The position numbers and the translations under genes were made by a program. Source: RBG-16-64-43 sp035288225 (GTDB taxonomy: Bacteria > Chloroflexota > Anaerolineae > Anaerolineales > RBG-16-64-43). From it: a stretch of DNA of 15,356 nt. The stretch is taken from contig DATEAT010000003.1 in NCBI GenBank assembly GCA_035288225.1, positions 1 to 15,356 of the forward strand, read 5' to 3'. The first letter of the stretch is position 1. Every line of letters begins with the position of its first letter. The notes beneath the pieces were generated by a model that did no database searches, had not been told where the DNA came from, and saw nothing but the letters and a program-made list of their open reading frames with translations. Of this stretch, positions 5,834 to 12,396 are shown in pieces.

Positions 5834-8191
5834 TCACCCCTCCGGCGTGGCTTGCTGCAGCTCCTCAAGCTTCACTTCGGTGCCGCACTTCGTGCATTGC
5901 GCCGTCTGACGATTGGCCTGCACCAGCAATCCACCGCATGTGGGGCAGGGCTGGGCCAGCGGCTTCTTCCAACTTGTAAAGTCGCAGGCCGGGTAGTTGG
6001 CGCAGCCATAGAAGGTGCGTCCCTTGCGCGTCTTGCGCTCGACGATCTCCCCGCCGTCATTCGGGCAGCGCACGCCGATCTTCTCCAGCCAGGGTTCGAT
6101 GTAGCGGCAGGTGGGGAAGTTCGAGCACCCGATGAACTTGCCGTAACGTCCCCACCGGATGACCAGCGGCTTGCCGCACTGCGGGCAGTCGCGCCCGGCC
6201 AGCTCCGGCCCGCCGTTGACCACGGGCATCTCCGCTTCGGCCGCCGAAATGCGCGCGCTGAATGGAACATAAAACTCGCGCAGCGATTGCACCCAGTCCG
6301 CCTCGCCGTCGGCGATCATGTCCAGGCGGTCTTCCATCAGCGCAGTGAAGCCGAGGTCCATCACTTCCGGGAAGTGCTCGACCAGCAAGTCGTTGACCGT
6401 CATGCCGGTGTCGGTCGGCACCAGGCGCTTCTCTTCCTTGGTGACGTAGCCGCGGGCCTGGATGGTCGAGAGAATTGGGGCATAGGTTGAGGGGCGGCCA
6501 ATCCCGTTTTCTTCGAGGGCCTTGACCAGCGCGGCCTCGGTAAAGCGTGGCGGGGGCGTGGTGAAATGCTGCTCGGGCAGCAATTGCAGTAGGCGTAACA
6601 AGTCGCCATCTTCCAGAGATGGCAAGTTGGGGAATTCCGGCTCCTGGTCGCCGTTCGCGTCCTCGTCGCGCACTTCCTCATACACCATCTGATAGCCGCG
6701 GAAGCGCAGCGTCGCGCCCGAGGCGCGCAACAGGTATTGGTGCTCCGCCTGGGCCTCGATCTCAATCGTCAGCGTGTCGTACACCGCCGGTGCCATCTGG
6801 GAGGCCACAAAGCGCTGCCAGATGAGTGTGTACAGGCGCATCTGCTCGCGGCTGAGATACTCGTGCAGGCTCTGCGGGTCGCGCGGCACGGCCGTGGGAC
6901 GGATGGCCTCGTGCGCCTCCTGCGCATTGCGCGAGCGGGTGCGGTACTGCGGGGCCAGCGCCGGCAGCATCTCGCCGCCATAGCGCTGGCGGATGTACTC
7001 GCGCGCCTCCTCCTGAGCCGAGGCCGCCACCTGCATCGAGTCGGTGCGCATGTAGGTGATGAGACCGACCGAACCCTGCTCGCCCAGCTCGATGCCTTCG
7101 TACAATTGCTGGGCAATGGCCATGGTGCGTTTGGGGGCATACCCCAGCCGGCGCGAGGCCTCTTGCTGGAGAGTGGAGGTCGTGAAGGGGGCCGAGGGAT
7201 TGCGCCGCCGCTCGCCGCGCTTGACGTGCGCTACGCGGTAGGCGGCCCGTTCCAGGTCCTTGAGCAGCGGGTCCACCGCCTCGCGCGAAGCCAGGCCGGG
7301 ATCTTTGTCGTCCACTCGTGCCAACCGCGCGCGGAACTGCTTTCCGGTCTCCGCATCGCGCACGAGTTCTGCTTCGACCGTCCAGTATTCCTGAGGCACG
7401 AAAGCCAGGATCGCGCGCTCACGCTCGACGACCAGCCGCAGCGCCACCGACTGCACGCGCCCCGCGGAGAGGCGGCTGCGGACCTTCGCCCACAGGAGCG
7501 GGCTGAGCGAGTAGCCTACCAGGCGGTCGAGGATGCGCCGAGTCTGCTGCGCGTTGACCAAGTTCATGTCGATCTCGCGCGGGTGGCCGAAGGCTTCGTG
7601 GATGGCACTCTCGGTGATCTCATGGAACACAACGCGCCGCGTGGCCGCCGGGTCGAGTTCGGCCGCCTCCACCAGGTGCCAGGCGATGGCTTCGCCCTCG
7701 CGGTCGGGGTCGGTGGCGAGGAATATCCCTTCCGCTTTGGCCGCCATGTCACGCAGCTCTTTCACCACCAGCCGCTTCTCATTGGGCACGCGGTACTTGG
7801 GCGTGAACCCGTTCGCCACGTCCACCGAGAGCTGCGACCGCAACAAGTCGCGCACGTGCCCCACCGAGGCACGCACCGTGTATCCCTTGCCCAAGAAGCG
7901 CCCGACGGTTTTCGCCTTGGCCGGCGATTCGACGATCACCAGTTTGCCTGCGCGGTGCCCGTTACCGCCCGCGGCGGCGCCTGCGCTGTTACCGCGCTTG
8001 CGGCGCGGTGCAGCAGGCTTAGGCTCAGGTTTCGCCATCCCCTCGTGGGCTTCGGTCCGTCCCATCTTGTTCAACCCGCTGCCGCATACCGGGCAGGTGC
8101 CGCGTGTGGCGGCAGTGCCGTTGGAGAAGAACACCGGCTGCGGATCGACCAGATCGCGTTTGGTCTTGCACTTGAGACAGTAGGCTTCCAT
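5834..8191 (-). CDS. topA: DNA topoisomerase I (type IA) with N-terminal DUF5679-like zinc finger
   Basis: This 785-aa enzyme relaxes negative supercoils. Residues 1-45 form an extra zinc finger (C5, C8, C33, C36) resembling DUF5679, then a Lys/Pro/Ala-rich linker to about 80. The TOPRIM domain starts at KLVIVESPAKAKT with E88 and has D161, D163 and E165 in TDPDREGE. The active-site tyrosine is Y380 in GLITYMRTDS. Three C-terminal zinc-ribbon units follow: C669/C672/C689/C695 (complete), C709/C730/C736 (one Cys replaced; CPND instead of CPxC), and C749/C752/C766/C769 (complete). I choose the ATG at 8191 over the GTG at 8194 because GAGG lies 4 nt before the ATG but only 1 nt before the GTG. 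It follows manC by 50 nt in the same direction. Confidence 0.95.
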   Translation of the reverse strand: MEAYCLKCKTKRDLVDPQPVFFSNGTAATRGTCPVCGSGLNKMGRTEAHEGMAKPEPKPAAPRRKRGNSAGAAAGGNGHRAGKLVIVESPAKAKTVGRFLGKGYTVRASVGHVRDLLRSQLSVDVANGFTPKYRVPNEKRLVVKELRDMAAKAEGIFLATDPDREGEAIAWHLVEAAELDPAATRRVVFHEITESAIHEAFGHPREIDMNLVNAQQTRRILDRLVGYSLSPLLWAKVRSRLSAGRVQSVALRLVVERERAILAFVPQEYWTVEAELVRDAETGKQFRARLARVDDKDPGLASREAVDPLLKDLERAAYRVAHVKRGERRRNPSAPFTTSTLQQEASRRLGYAPKRTMAIAQQLYEGIELGEQGSVGLITYMRTDSMQVAASAQEEAREYIRQRYGGEMLPALAPQYRTRSRNAQEAHEAIRPTAVPRDPQSLHEYLSREQMRLYTLIWQRFVASQMAPAVYDTLTIEIEAQAEHQYLLRASGATLRFRGYQMVYEEVRDEDANGDQEPEFPNLPSLEDGDLLRLLQLLPEQHFTTPPPRFTEAALVKALEENGIGRPSTYAPILSTIQARGYVTKEEKRLVPTDTGMTVNDLLVEHFPEVMDLGFTALMEDRLDMIADGEADWVQSLREFYVPFSARISAAEAEMPVVNGGPELAGRDCPQCGKPLVIRWGRYGKFIGCSNFPTCRYIEPWLEKIGVRCPNDGGEIVERKTRKGRTFYGCANYPACDFTSWKKPLAQPCPTCGGLLVQANRQTAQCTKCGTEVKLEELQQATPEG

Positions 8192-8210
8192 CACACCTCA
8201 ACCATGAGCG

Positions 8211-8237
8211 GCGCACCCAGCCATCGGCTGGGCGCGC
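8211..8237 (-). other. Strong hairpin between manC and topA
   Basis: A 7-bp stem with a triloop (CCCAGCC/GGCTGGG) is extended by 4 more pairs after one mismatch (8211-8222 with 8226-8237). It begins 4 nt after the manC stop and ends before the topA ribosome site. There is no U-tract, so it may be an mRNA-stability or processing element rather than a full terminator. Confidence 0.45.
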
Positions 8238-8241
8238 AGGC

Positions 8242-9339
8242 CTAGAGATAATTGCGCGTGCCGTGTTTCTCCGCCAGCTCGCGTACCAGGCGGCGTACGT
8301 CTTGGGATGCCCCTCGCCCGCACACCAGCAGTGCGTCGCCGGTGTCGACGATGACGATATCCTTCATGCCGATTGTGGCGATCAGCTTCCCCTCCACCCC
8401 GTCCGCTATCACCTCAACTCCCGAGGAGTCGATGGCCACGTGCCGCGCCCCAGGTTTGCCGCGCAACCGCGGTTGGCGGGCATAGATGTCGAGCAGCGAC
8501 TCCCACGTCCCCACGTCGGCCCACCCCAGCCCGGAGGCCGAGATCACCAGAACATCCCGCGCGCCTTCCATCACGGCATAGTCAATCGATTGCCGTGGGA
8601 GTCTCTTCCACAGTCGTGCCAGCCCCGCCCGCGAGCCGCGGCGACCCAACTGTGCGGCAAGGCCGTCCAGAGCCTCCGCCAGTGCCGGCACTTGGCGCGA
8701 GAATTCCTGGCGTATGCGCTCGGTGGTCCACACGAACATGCCCGAGTTCCATGAATGGCGTCCGTCGGCCACAAACCGCTCGGCCATCTCCTTTTCGGGC
8801 TTTTCTTTGAAGGCCGCAACCCGGTGGGCTGTCATCCCGCCGAATTCACCCGCCGCCTCCCCGCGTTCGATGTAGCCAAACCCCGTCACGGGAGCGGTGG
8901 GGTCGATCCCCAGCGTCACCAGATGGCCGACCGCCGCCGCATCGTACGCTGCGCGAAGAACCTCGCGGAAGCGCGCCTCATCCTGAATGAAGTGATCCGC
9001 TGTCAGGCAGGCCATGGCGGCCGGCCCGCCGCGCTGCTCGATCTCCGCCAGCGCCAGGGCGATGGCCGGCGCCGTGTTGCGCGGCTCCGGCTCAATCAGG
9101 AAATTCTCCCGCGGCAGGCGCGGCGTCTCGCGCCGCAGCCTCCTCGCCAGCCCGGCGTTGCAGACCACCAGCGTGTGCTCCGCATCGAACAGCGGTCGCA
9201 GTCGATCCACCGCGACGCGGAACAGGCTGCGCCCGCCCAAGAGCGGCAAGAGTTGCTTGGGCCGGTTCAAGCGCGAAAGTGGCCAGAGGCGAGTGCCACC
9301 ACCTCCGGCCATGATGACGGCGTAGTATGGAAGGCTCAT
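8242..9339 (-). CDS. manC: Mannose-1-phosphate guanylyltransferase
   Basis: The enzyme makes GDP-mannose from mannose-1-phosphate and GTP, feeding surface polysaccharide and glycan synthesis in the cytoplasm. The 365-aa product has the nucleotide-binding signature MAGGGGTRLWPLSR (10-23) with RPKQLL following, EPEPRNTAPAI (83-93), TADH with the metal-binding Asp (113-116), FKEKP (177-181), WNSGMF (197-202) and WADVGTW near the end of the catalytic domain. It lacks the C-terminal cupin (phosphomannose isomerase) domain of the bifunctional enzymes of about 470 aa, so it is the single-function form. It lies between dprA (68-nt gap) and topA (50-nt gap) and is probably cotranscribed with them. No other sugar-nucleotide gene is in the window. 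Confidence 0.93.
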   Translation of the reverse strand: MSLPYYAVIMAGGGGTRLWPLSRLNRPKQLLPLLGGRSLFRVAVDRLRPLFDAEHTLVVCNAGLARRLRRETPRLPRENFLIEPEPRNTAPAIALALAEIEQRGGPAAMACLTADHFIQDEARFREVLRAAYDAAAVGHLVTLGIDPTAPVTGFGYIERGEAAGEFGGMTAHRVAAFKEKPEKEMAERFVADGRHSWNSGMFVWTTERIRQEFSRQVPALAEALDGLAAQLGRRGSRAGLARLWKRLPRQSIDYAVMEGARDVLVISASGLGWADVGTWESLLDIYARQPRLRGKPGARHVAIDSSGVEVIADGVEGKLIATIGMKDIVIVDTGDALLVCGRGASQDVRRLVRELAEKHGTRNYL

Positions 9340-9407
9340 TGTGGTCGTGTTCCGTCCCGTCCTCGCTCTGCGCGCCTCGCGCTCGTCCCCCTGAGTGCCC
9401 GTGTTGG

Positions 9408-10493
9408 CTAGAAGCGTATCACGTATTGCATCCCCCCGACGTGGCGCACCAGCCCCTTGAGCTCCATCATCGCCAGTGCGCTGCTCACCTCTTCGATGGG
9501 CAGCTCCGCCCGCAGGCGGATCGCGTCCACGTGCAGTGGATCGCGCCCCAGGATCTCTAAGAGGCGCGCCTCAGTGGGCGAGTCTGGTAGGAGCATGCGC
9601 GCCTGGCGATGCTCGGCGGCGCGTACCAGATCCAGCGCCGACAGAATGTCGTTCGGTTCGATCGCCGGCTGAGCGCCGTCCTGGATCAGGCGGTTGGTCC
9701 CGCGCGAGGCGGGGCTGAACACATTCCCCGGTACGGCAAATACGTCCCGCCCCTGGTCGGCCGCGTAGCCCGCGGTGAGCAGCGCGCCGCTTTGTTCGCC
9801 CGCCTCGACCACGATCGTGGCCAGTGACATCCCGGCGATGATGCGGTTGCGCGGCGGGAAGTTGGCCGCATCGGGCGGCGTGCCCGGCGCGTAGTCGCTC
9901 ACCAGCGCGCCGCTTTCCATGATCTGTTGCGCCAACCGCGCGTGCTCCGGCGGATAGATCGTATCCACGCCGCAGCCCATCACCGCAATCGAACGCCCGC
10001 CGGCCTCCAGCGCCGCGCGATGCGCCTCGGCATCGATGCCGCGCGCCATCCCGCTGACGATGGTCAACCCCGCGCCGGCGAGCGCGGAGGCAAAGTGCAC
10101 GGCGGCTTCACGTCCGTAGGCCGTCGGGCGGCGCGTGCCGACGATCGCGATCGCCCACTCATCTTGCGTGCTCAACGCTCCGCGCACATACAACACCGGC
10201 GGCCCGACGGGGAGCTCCGCCAGTCGGTGCGGATACGCACCATCCTCCCAGGTCAGCACCTCGATCCCGCGCGCCTCGATTGCGGCCAGCAAGGCCTCGG
10301 GGTCCAGCCGTTGGCGTTCTTCGCAAAGGGATTCCGTGCTGCGCTCGTCCAGTCCGGCGGCGAGCAATTCGTGGCGCGGCGCATGCCACGCATCGTGGAG
10401 GGTGGCGAAAGATTCCTTCAGCCGTCGCACGCGCGCTGCACCGATGCCACGCACGTGATTGAGCGCCACCCAGTACGGACGGTCGCCCGGCAT
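9408..10493 (-). CDS. dprA: DNA-processing protein DprA
   Basis: DprA (DNA protecting/processing protein A, also Smf) binds incoming single-stranded DNA and loads RecA during natural transformation. The 361-aa product has an N-terminal helix-hairpin-helix region (about 5-60), a Rossmann-like DNA-binding core (about 75-285) and a C-terminal winged helix (about 298-360). Core signatures are VGTRRPTAYG (118-127), SGMARGIDAEAH (147-158), FPPRNRIIAG (212-221), EQSGALLTA (233-241) and VPGNVFS with GTN (254-266). A GGGGGAGG ribosome site lies just upstream of the ATG at 10493. It is the first gene of the dprA-manC-topA run; dprA next to topA is common in bacteria, with manC as an insertion here. The LexA-boxed polymerase cassette is divergent from it. 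Confidence 0.95.
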   Translation of the reverse strand: MPGDRPYWVALNHVRGIGAARVRRLKESFATLHDAWHAPRHELLAAGLDERSTESLCEERQRLDPEALLAAIEARGIEVLTWEDGAYPHRLAELPVGPPVLYVRGALSTQDEWAIAIVGTRRPTAYGREAAVHFASALAGAGLTIVSGMARGIDAEAHRAALEAGGRSIAVMGCGVDTIYPPEHARLAQQIMESGALVSDYAPGTPPDAANFPPRNRIIAGMSLATIVVEAGEQSGALLTAGYAADQGRDVFAVPGNVFSPASRGTNRLIQDGAQPAIEPNDILSALDLVRAAEHRQARMLLPDSPTEARLLEILGRDPLHVDAIRLRAELPIEEVSSALAMMELKGLVRHVGGMQYVIRF

Positions 10494-10521
10494 GTGCCCT
10501 CCCCCTTGGCGAGACCTGCGC

Positions 10522-10551
10522 AGAATACCACGAGGTTTGCGGAATGGTCAA
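10522..10551 (-). promoter_or_regulatory. Promoter of the dprA-manC-topA cluster
   Basis: Minus-strand TTGACC (-35, 10551-10546), 18-bp spacer, TATTCT (-10, 10527-10522). The predicted start near 10515 leaves a leader of about 22 nt that contains the GGGGGAGG ribosome site. Confidence 0.6.
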
Positions 10552-10749
10552 GCGAAGCGGTTGTGCAGCGTGTGAGCTGCCCTGAGGAGGAAGCGAGTTG
10601 CGTTGTTTACGGCGATCGCGCACGCCCGCCACATGCATCGCGCAATCCAATCCGCGCGATGGCTGCTCTGCGTGTGCCGTTCGCGGAGCGCGCGATGATG
10701 GATGGCGCCTGATGGTCATTGCGCTCAGTGTGCCCCACAAATCTCACCC
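10552..10749. other. Divergent intergenic stretch between dprA and the polymerase cassette promoter
   Basis: About 200 bp between the two divergent promoters. No credible ORF, RNA gene or repeat unit was recognised. Confidence 0.4.
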
Positions 10750-10778
10750 TTGAGGTTAGAACATATGTTCTATATACT
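10750..10778 (+). promoter_or_regulatory. Promoter of the RecA-like/PolB cassette with a LexA box in its spacer
   Basis: TTGAGG (-35, 10750-10755), 17-bp spacer, TATACT (-10, 10773-10778). The spacer holds the perfect 14-bp palindrome AGAACATATGTTCT (10758-10771), so a bound dimer would block RNA polymerase. The start codon of the first cassette gene is about 200 bp further on, after a composite repeat. Confidence 0.75.
10758..10771. promoter_or_regulatory. SOS box (LexA operator, Gram-positive type)
   Basis: AGAACATATGTTCT is a perfect palindrome whose core GAACATATGTTC is the DinR/LexA operator consensus of Bacillus and relatives (GAAC-N4-GTTC). The same type was reported for the Chloroflexota member Dehalococcoides (recalled, not looked up). 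Its position between -35 and -10 is typical of a repressor site. lexA itself is not in the window. Confidence 0.75.
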
Positions 10779-10808
10779 GTGGCTGCGTTGAAGGGCGAAA
10801 GCCCCTCT

Positions 10809-10885
10809 GTCATTCCGAGAGACCGCAAGCCGCGAGGGATCTCGGCCGGCGATAGGTGTAGGGGCACGCCATGGCGTGCCCCTAC
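10809..10885 (+). repeat. Composite B-A palindromic repeat, copy between promoter and gene 1
   Basis: B unit 10809-10856 (GTCATTCCGAGAG...CGAGGGATCTCGGCCGGCGATAGG) is followed directly by an A unit (10858-10885). The A unit is a perfect 28-bp palindrome with arms built on GGGGCACGCC and GGCGTGCCCC. This copy is shorter than the two copies downstream because B and A are almost contiguous. Confidence 0.8.
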
Positions 10886-10981
10886 AAGGGCAACCTGTCT
10901 TACACCCCCGGCCGCGTGTCATGCGCTGTTCTCATCATTGAGAGAGAAAGGCCGGGCGCGTGCCGGCCATGAGGTATTGGC

Positions 10982-11650
10982 ATGTTCTACCCTCAAACGT
11001 TGGTACGCAGAGTTGAAAGCGAGGCGGTCACGCCGCTGCCGCTGGCCGCGGTGGGCCTGGTGGCGCTGCACGGCACGGCGCTCATGCCGGTGGCGTTGGC
11101 CACGATCGCCCGGCTCGCCGCGCAACGCGGCCCGGTGTGGGTGGTGGATGGCGGCAACTGTTTCGATGCGTTATGGGTCGCACGCTTCTTGGCCTCCAGC
11201 ACGCCGGGCGGGCCGGCGCCGCACCTGGCGCTGGCGCGCATTCACGTCTCGCGCGCGTTCACCTGTCATCAACTGACCGAGCGCCTGCTCACCCTGCCAG
11301 CCTCGGCCAGCCCGCTGGTGATCCTCGGCCTGCTCGACACCTTCTACGACGAGAACGTTCCCTACGAAGAGACGCGCCGCCTGCTCAACTGCATCTGGCC
11401 GGTGGTGCGCGATCGCAGCCGGGCGGCGCCGGTGCTGGTCACGCTGGCCGCACCGCGCGAGACGGAGGCCGCCGGACGGCGCGCCTTCTTCGAGACCTTC
11501 CTGCGCCTGGCCGATCACACCCTCGGCCCCGCGCCGGAGGCTCAGCGCCCCTCGCCGCAGCTGCCGCTGTGGCATGTGCCGGCGGCGGGCGTGCCCGCCG
11601 CGCGCGAGGCCCGCGCCCTGCTCCGCGCGCCAGGCGCTGCGGCGGGATGA
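10982..11650 (+). CDS. RecA/RadA-fold protein without Walker A (polymerase cassette gene 1)
   Basis: The 222-aa product follows the order of secondary structure seen in RadA/Rad51-type ATPases. GLVALHGTALMPVALATIA (25-43) sits where the P-loop should be but has no GxGK[TS]. VWVVDGGNCFDALWVARFL (52-70) matches the strand after it. LARIHVSRAFTCHQLTERL (84-102) matches the 'varafn..hq' region. LVILGLLDTFYDE (112-124) is at the Walker B position, with Gly at the usual Asp site and D119 displaced. VLVTLAAP (151-158) is the next core strand. ATP hydrolysis is unlikely; a scaffold or recruitment role like that of ImuA is an inference. GAGGT with 6-nt spacing supports the ATG. Its promoter carries a LexA box. 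The C-terminus (about 184-222) is Pro/Ala-rich and looks disordered. Confidence 0.75.
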   Translation: MFYPQTLVRRVESEAVTPLPLAAVGLVALHGTALMPVALATIARLAAQRGPVWVVDGGNCFDALWVARFLASSTPGGPAPHLALARIHVSRAFTCHQLTERLLTLPASASPLVILGLLDTFYDENVPYEETRRLLNCIWPVVRDRSRAAPVLVTLAAPRETEAAGRRAFFETFLRLADHTLGPAPEAQRPSPQLPLWHVPAAGVPAAREARALLRAPGAAAG

Positions 11651-11658
11651 GGGCAACC

Positions 11659-11772
11659 GTCATTGCGAGGGGGCACAGCGCCCGAGGAATCTCGGCCGGC
11701 GATAGGCGAGAGGGTTGCGCGCTAAGGCCGCCTCTCACGGGTAGGGGCACGCCATGGCGTGCCCCAACAAGG
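11659..11772 (+). repeat. Composite B-A repeat, copy 1 between cassette genes 1 and 2
   Basis: B unit 11659-11706 (GTCATTGCGAGGGGGC...GCCCGAGGAATCTCGGCCGG) and A unit 11741-11772 (GTAGGGGCACGCC, then the inverse arm, then CCAACAAGG). They are joined by a 34-bp linker ending TCTCACGG. It starts 9 nt after the gene 1 stop and can form strong RNA hairpins. Confidence 0.85.
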
Positions 11773-11784
11773 AGAGGAGAAATC

Positions 11785-11848
11785 GTCATTGCGGGCCCCG
11801 GCGGGTTTCGGGGCGAGTCCCATTATGTGGGGCGAAGCAATCTGGGAG
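11785..11848 (+). repeat. Related palindromic repeat variant (GTCATTGCGGG...GAAGCAATCTGGGAG)
   Basis: It begins with the same GTCATTGCG as the B units but ends in GGCGAAGCAATCTGGGAG rather than GAGGAATCTCG. The same ending style occurs in the variant near 5569-5605, so there appear to be two subfamilies. Confidence 0.55.
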
Positions 11849-11877
11849 CTTCTCCAGAGATGGCAGATGGCCTCACT

Positions 11878-11992
11878 GTCATTCCGAGGGGCCACAGGCC
11901 CCGAGGAATCTCGACTGGTGATAAGAGGCAGGATTGCGAGCAAGCGGTGACATCTCACGGGTAGGGGCACGCCATGGCGTGCCCCAACAAGG
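11878..11992 (+). repeat. Composite B-A repeat, copy 2 between cassette genes 1 and 2
   Basis: B unit 11878-11928 (GTCATTCCGAGGGGCCACAG...GCCCCGAGGAATCTCG) and A unit 11961-11992, with the same total length (115 vs 114 bp) and the same TCTCACGG junction as the copy at 11659-11772. The 32-bp A units of the two copies are identical, while the B units and linkers have diverged. Confidence 0.85.
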
Positions 11993-12087
11993 GCTACACA
12001 GCCTGCTCCTCGCATTGACATTGAAACGGATGCCGCTCCGCGCGTTATGCGTCGCCCTCATCATCCTGACTCGTTTCGGAGGTACGT

Positions 12088-12396
12088 ATGGGACGCACGT
12101 TGGCTTCGGTCACCCAGCAGGTTCAACTCGAAGAAGAACGCTTGCAACGTTATCGTCGCGCGCTGCCGCGCGACGACCAGGCGCTGTTCGACCAGCTCTT
12201 CGCCTTTGCCCGCAAACGCATCGCCGCCACGGCTATGGCCGCCGACCCGCTGCCGATGCAGACCCTCCTGCTCAGCATGCTGATCGGCCTGTTCCACCTG
12301 CTGGCCCAGATGCACGCGCGTCTGGAGCGGCTCGAGAAGGCGGCTCCCGCAGCGAATGAACCCGGACCTGTCCTGCCTGCGCGGCTGGATCCTTGA
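12088..12396 (+). CDS. Small helical protein (polymerase cassette gene 2)
   Basis: I do not recognise a family for this 102-aa protein. It is predicted almost fully helical: an acidic/basic amphipathic N-terminal half (about residues 8-50, with EEERLQRYRRALPRDDQALFDQ), a hydrophobic helix (about 58-75, LLLSMLIGLFHLLAQM) that is short for a membrane span, then a coiled-coil-like ARLERLEK and a Pro/Ala tail. A strong GGAGGT ribosome site with 4-nt spacing supports the ATG. The 3' end overlaps the polymerase start by 41 nt in another frame, which implies coupled translation with the polymerase. From context it may be a small polymerase partner or helical adaptor; this is inference. Confidence 0.75.
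   Translation: MGRTLASVTQQVQLEEERLQRYRRALPRDDQALFDQLFAFARKRIAATAMAADPLPMQTLLLSMLIGLFHLLAQMHARLERLEKAAPAANEPGPVLPARLDP

Noticed and set aside
6737..8245. 502-aa plus-strand ORF antisense to topA
   Set aside because: It is the antisense shadow of a well-supported gene in GC-rich DNA; no recognisable domain, and it runs across topA's true start.
10607..10867. 86-aa minus-strand ORF upstream of dprA
   Set aside because: It spans the cassette promoter, the LexA box and a B-A repeat; the peptide is repeat-derived and has no start signal.
10858..11992. Possible CRISPR array from recurring identical palindromes
   Set aside because: Spacing is irregular (hundreds of bp), units are self-complementary rather than CRISPR-like, further copies lie far away between other genes, and no cas gene is present.
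12015..12050. Possible separate promoter before the small helical gene (TTGACA at 12015)
   Set aside because: There is a perfect -35-like hexamer, but no -10-like hexamer at 16-18 bp; the nearest candidate, TTATGC, is 24 bp away.
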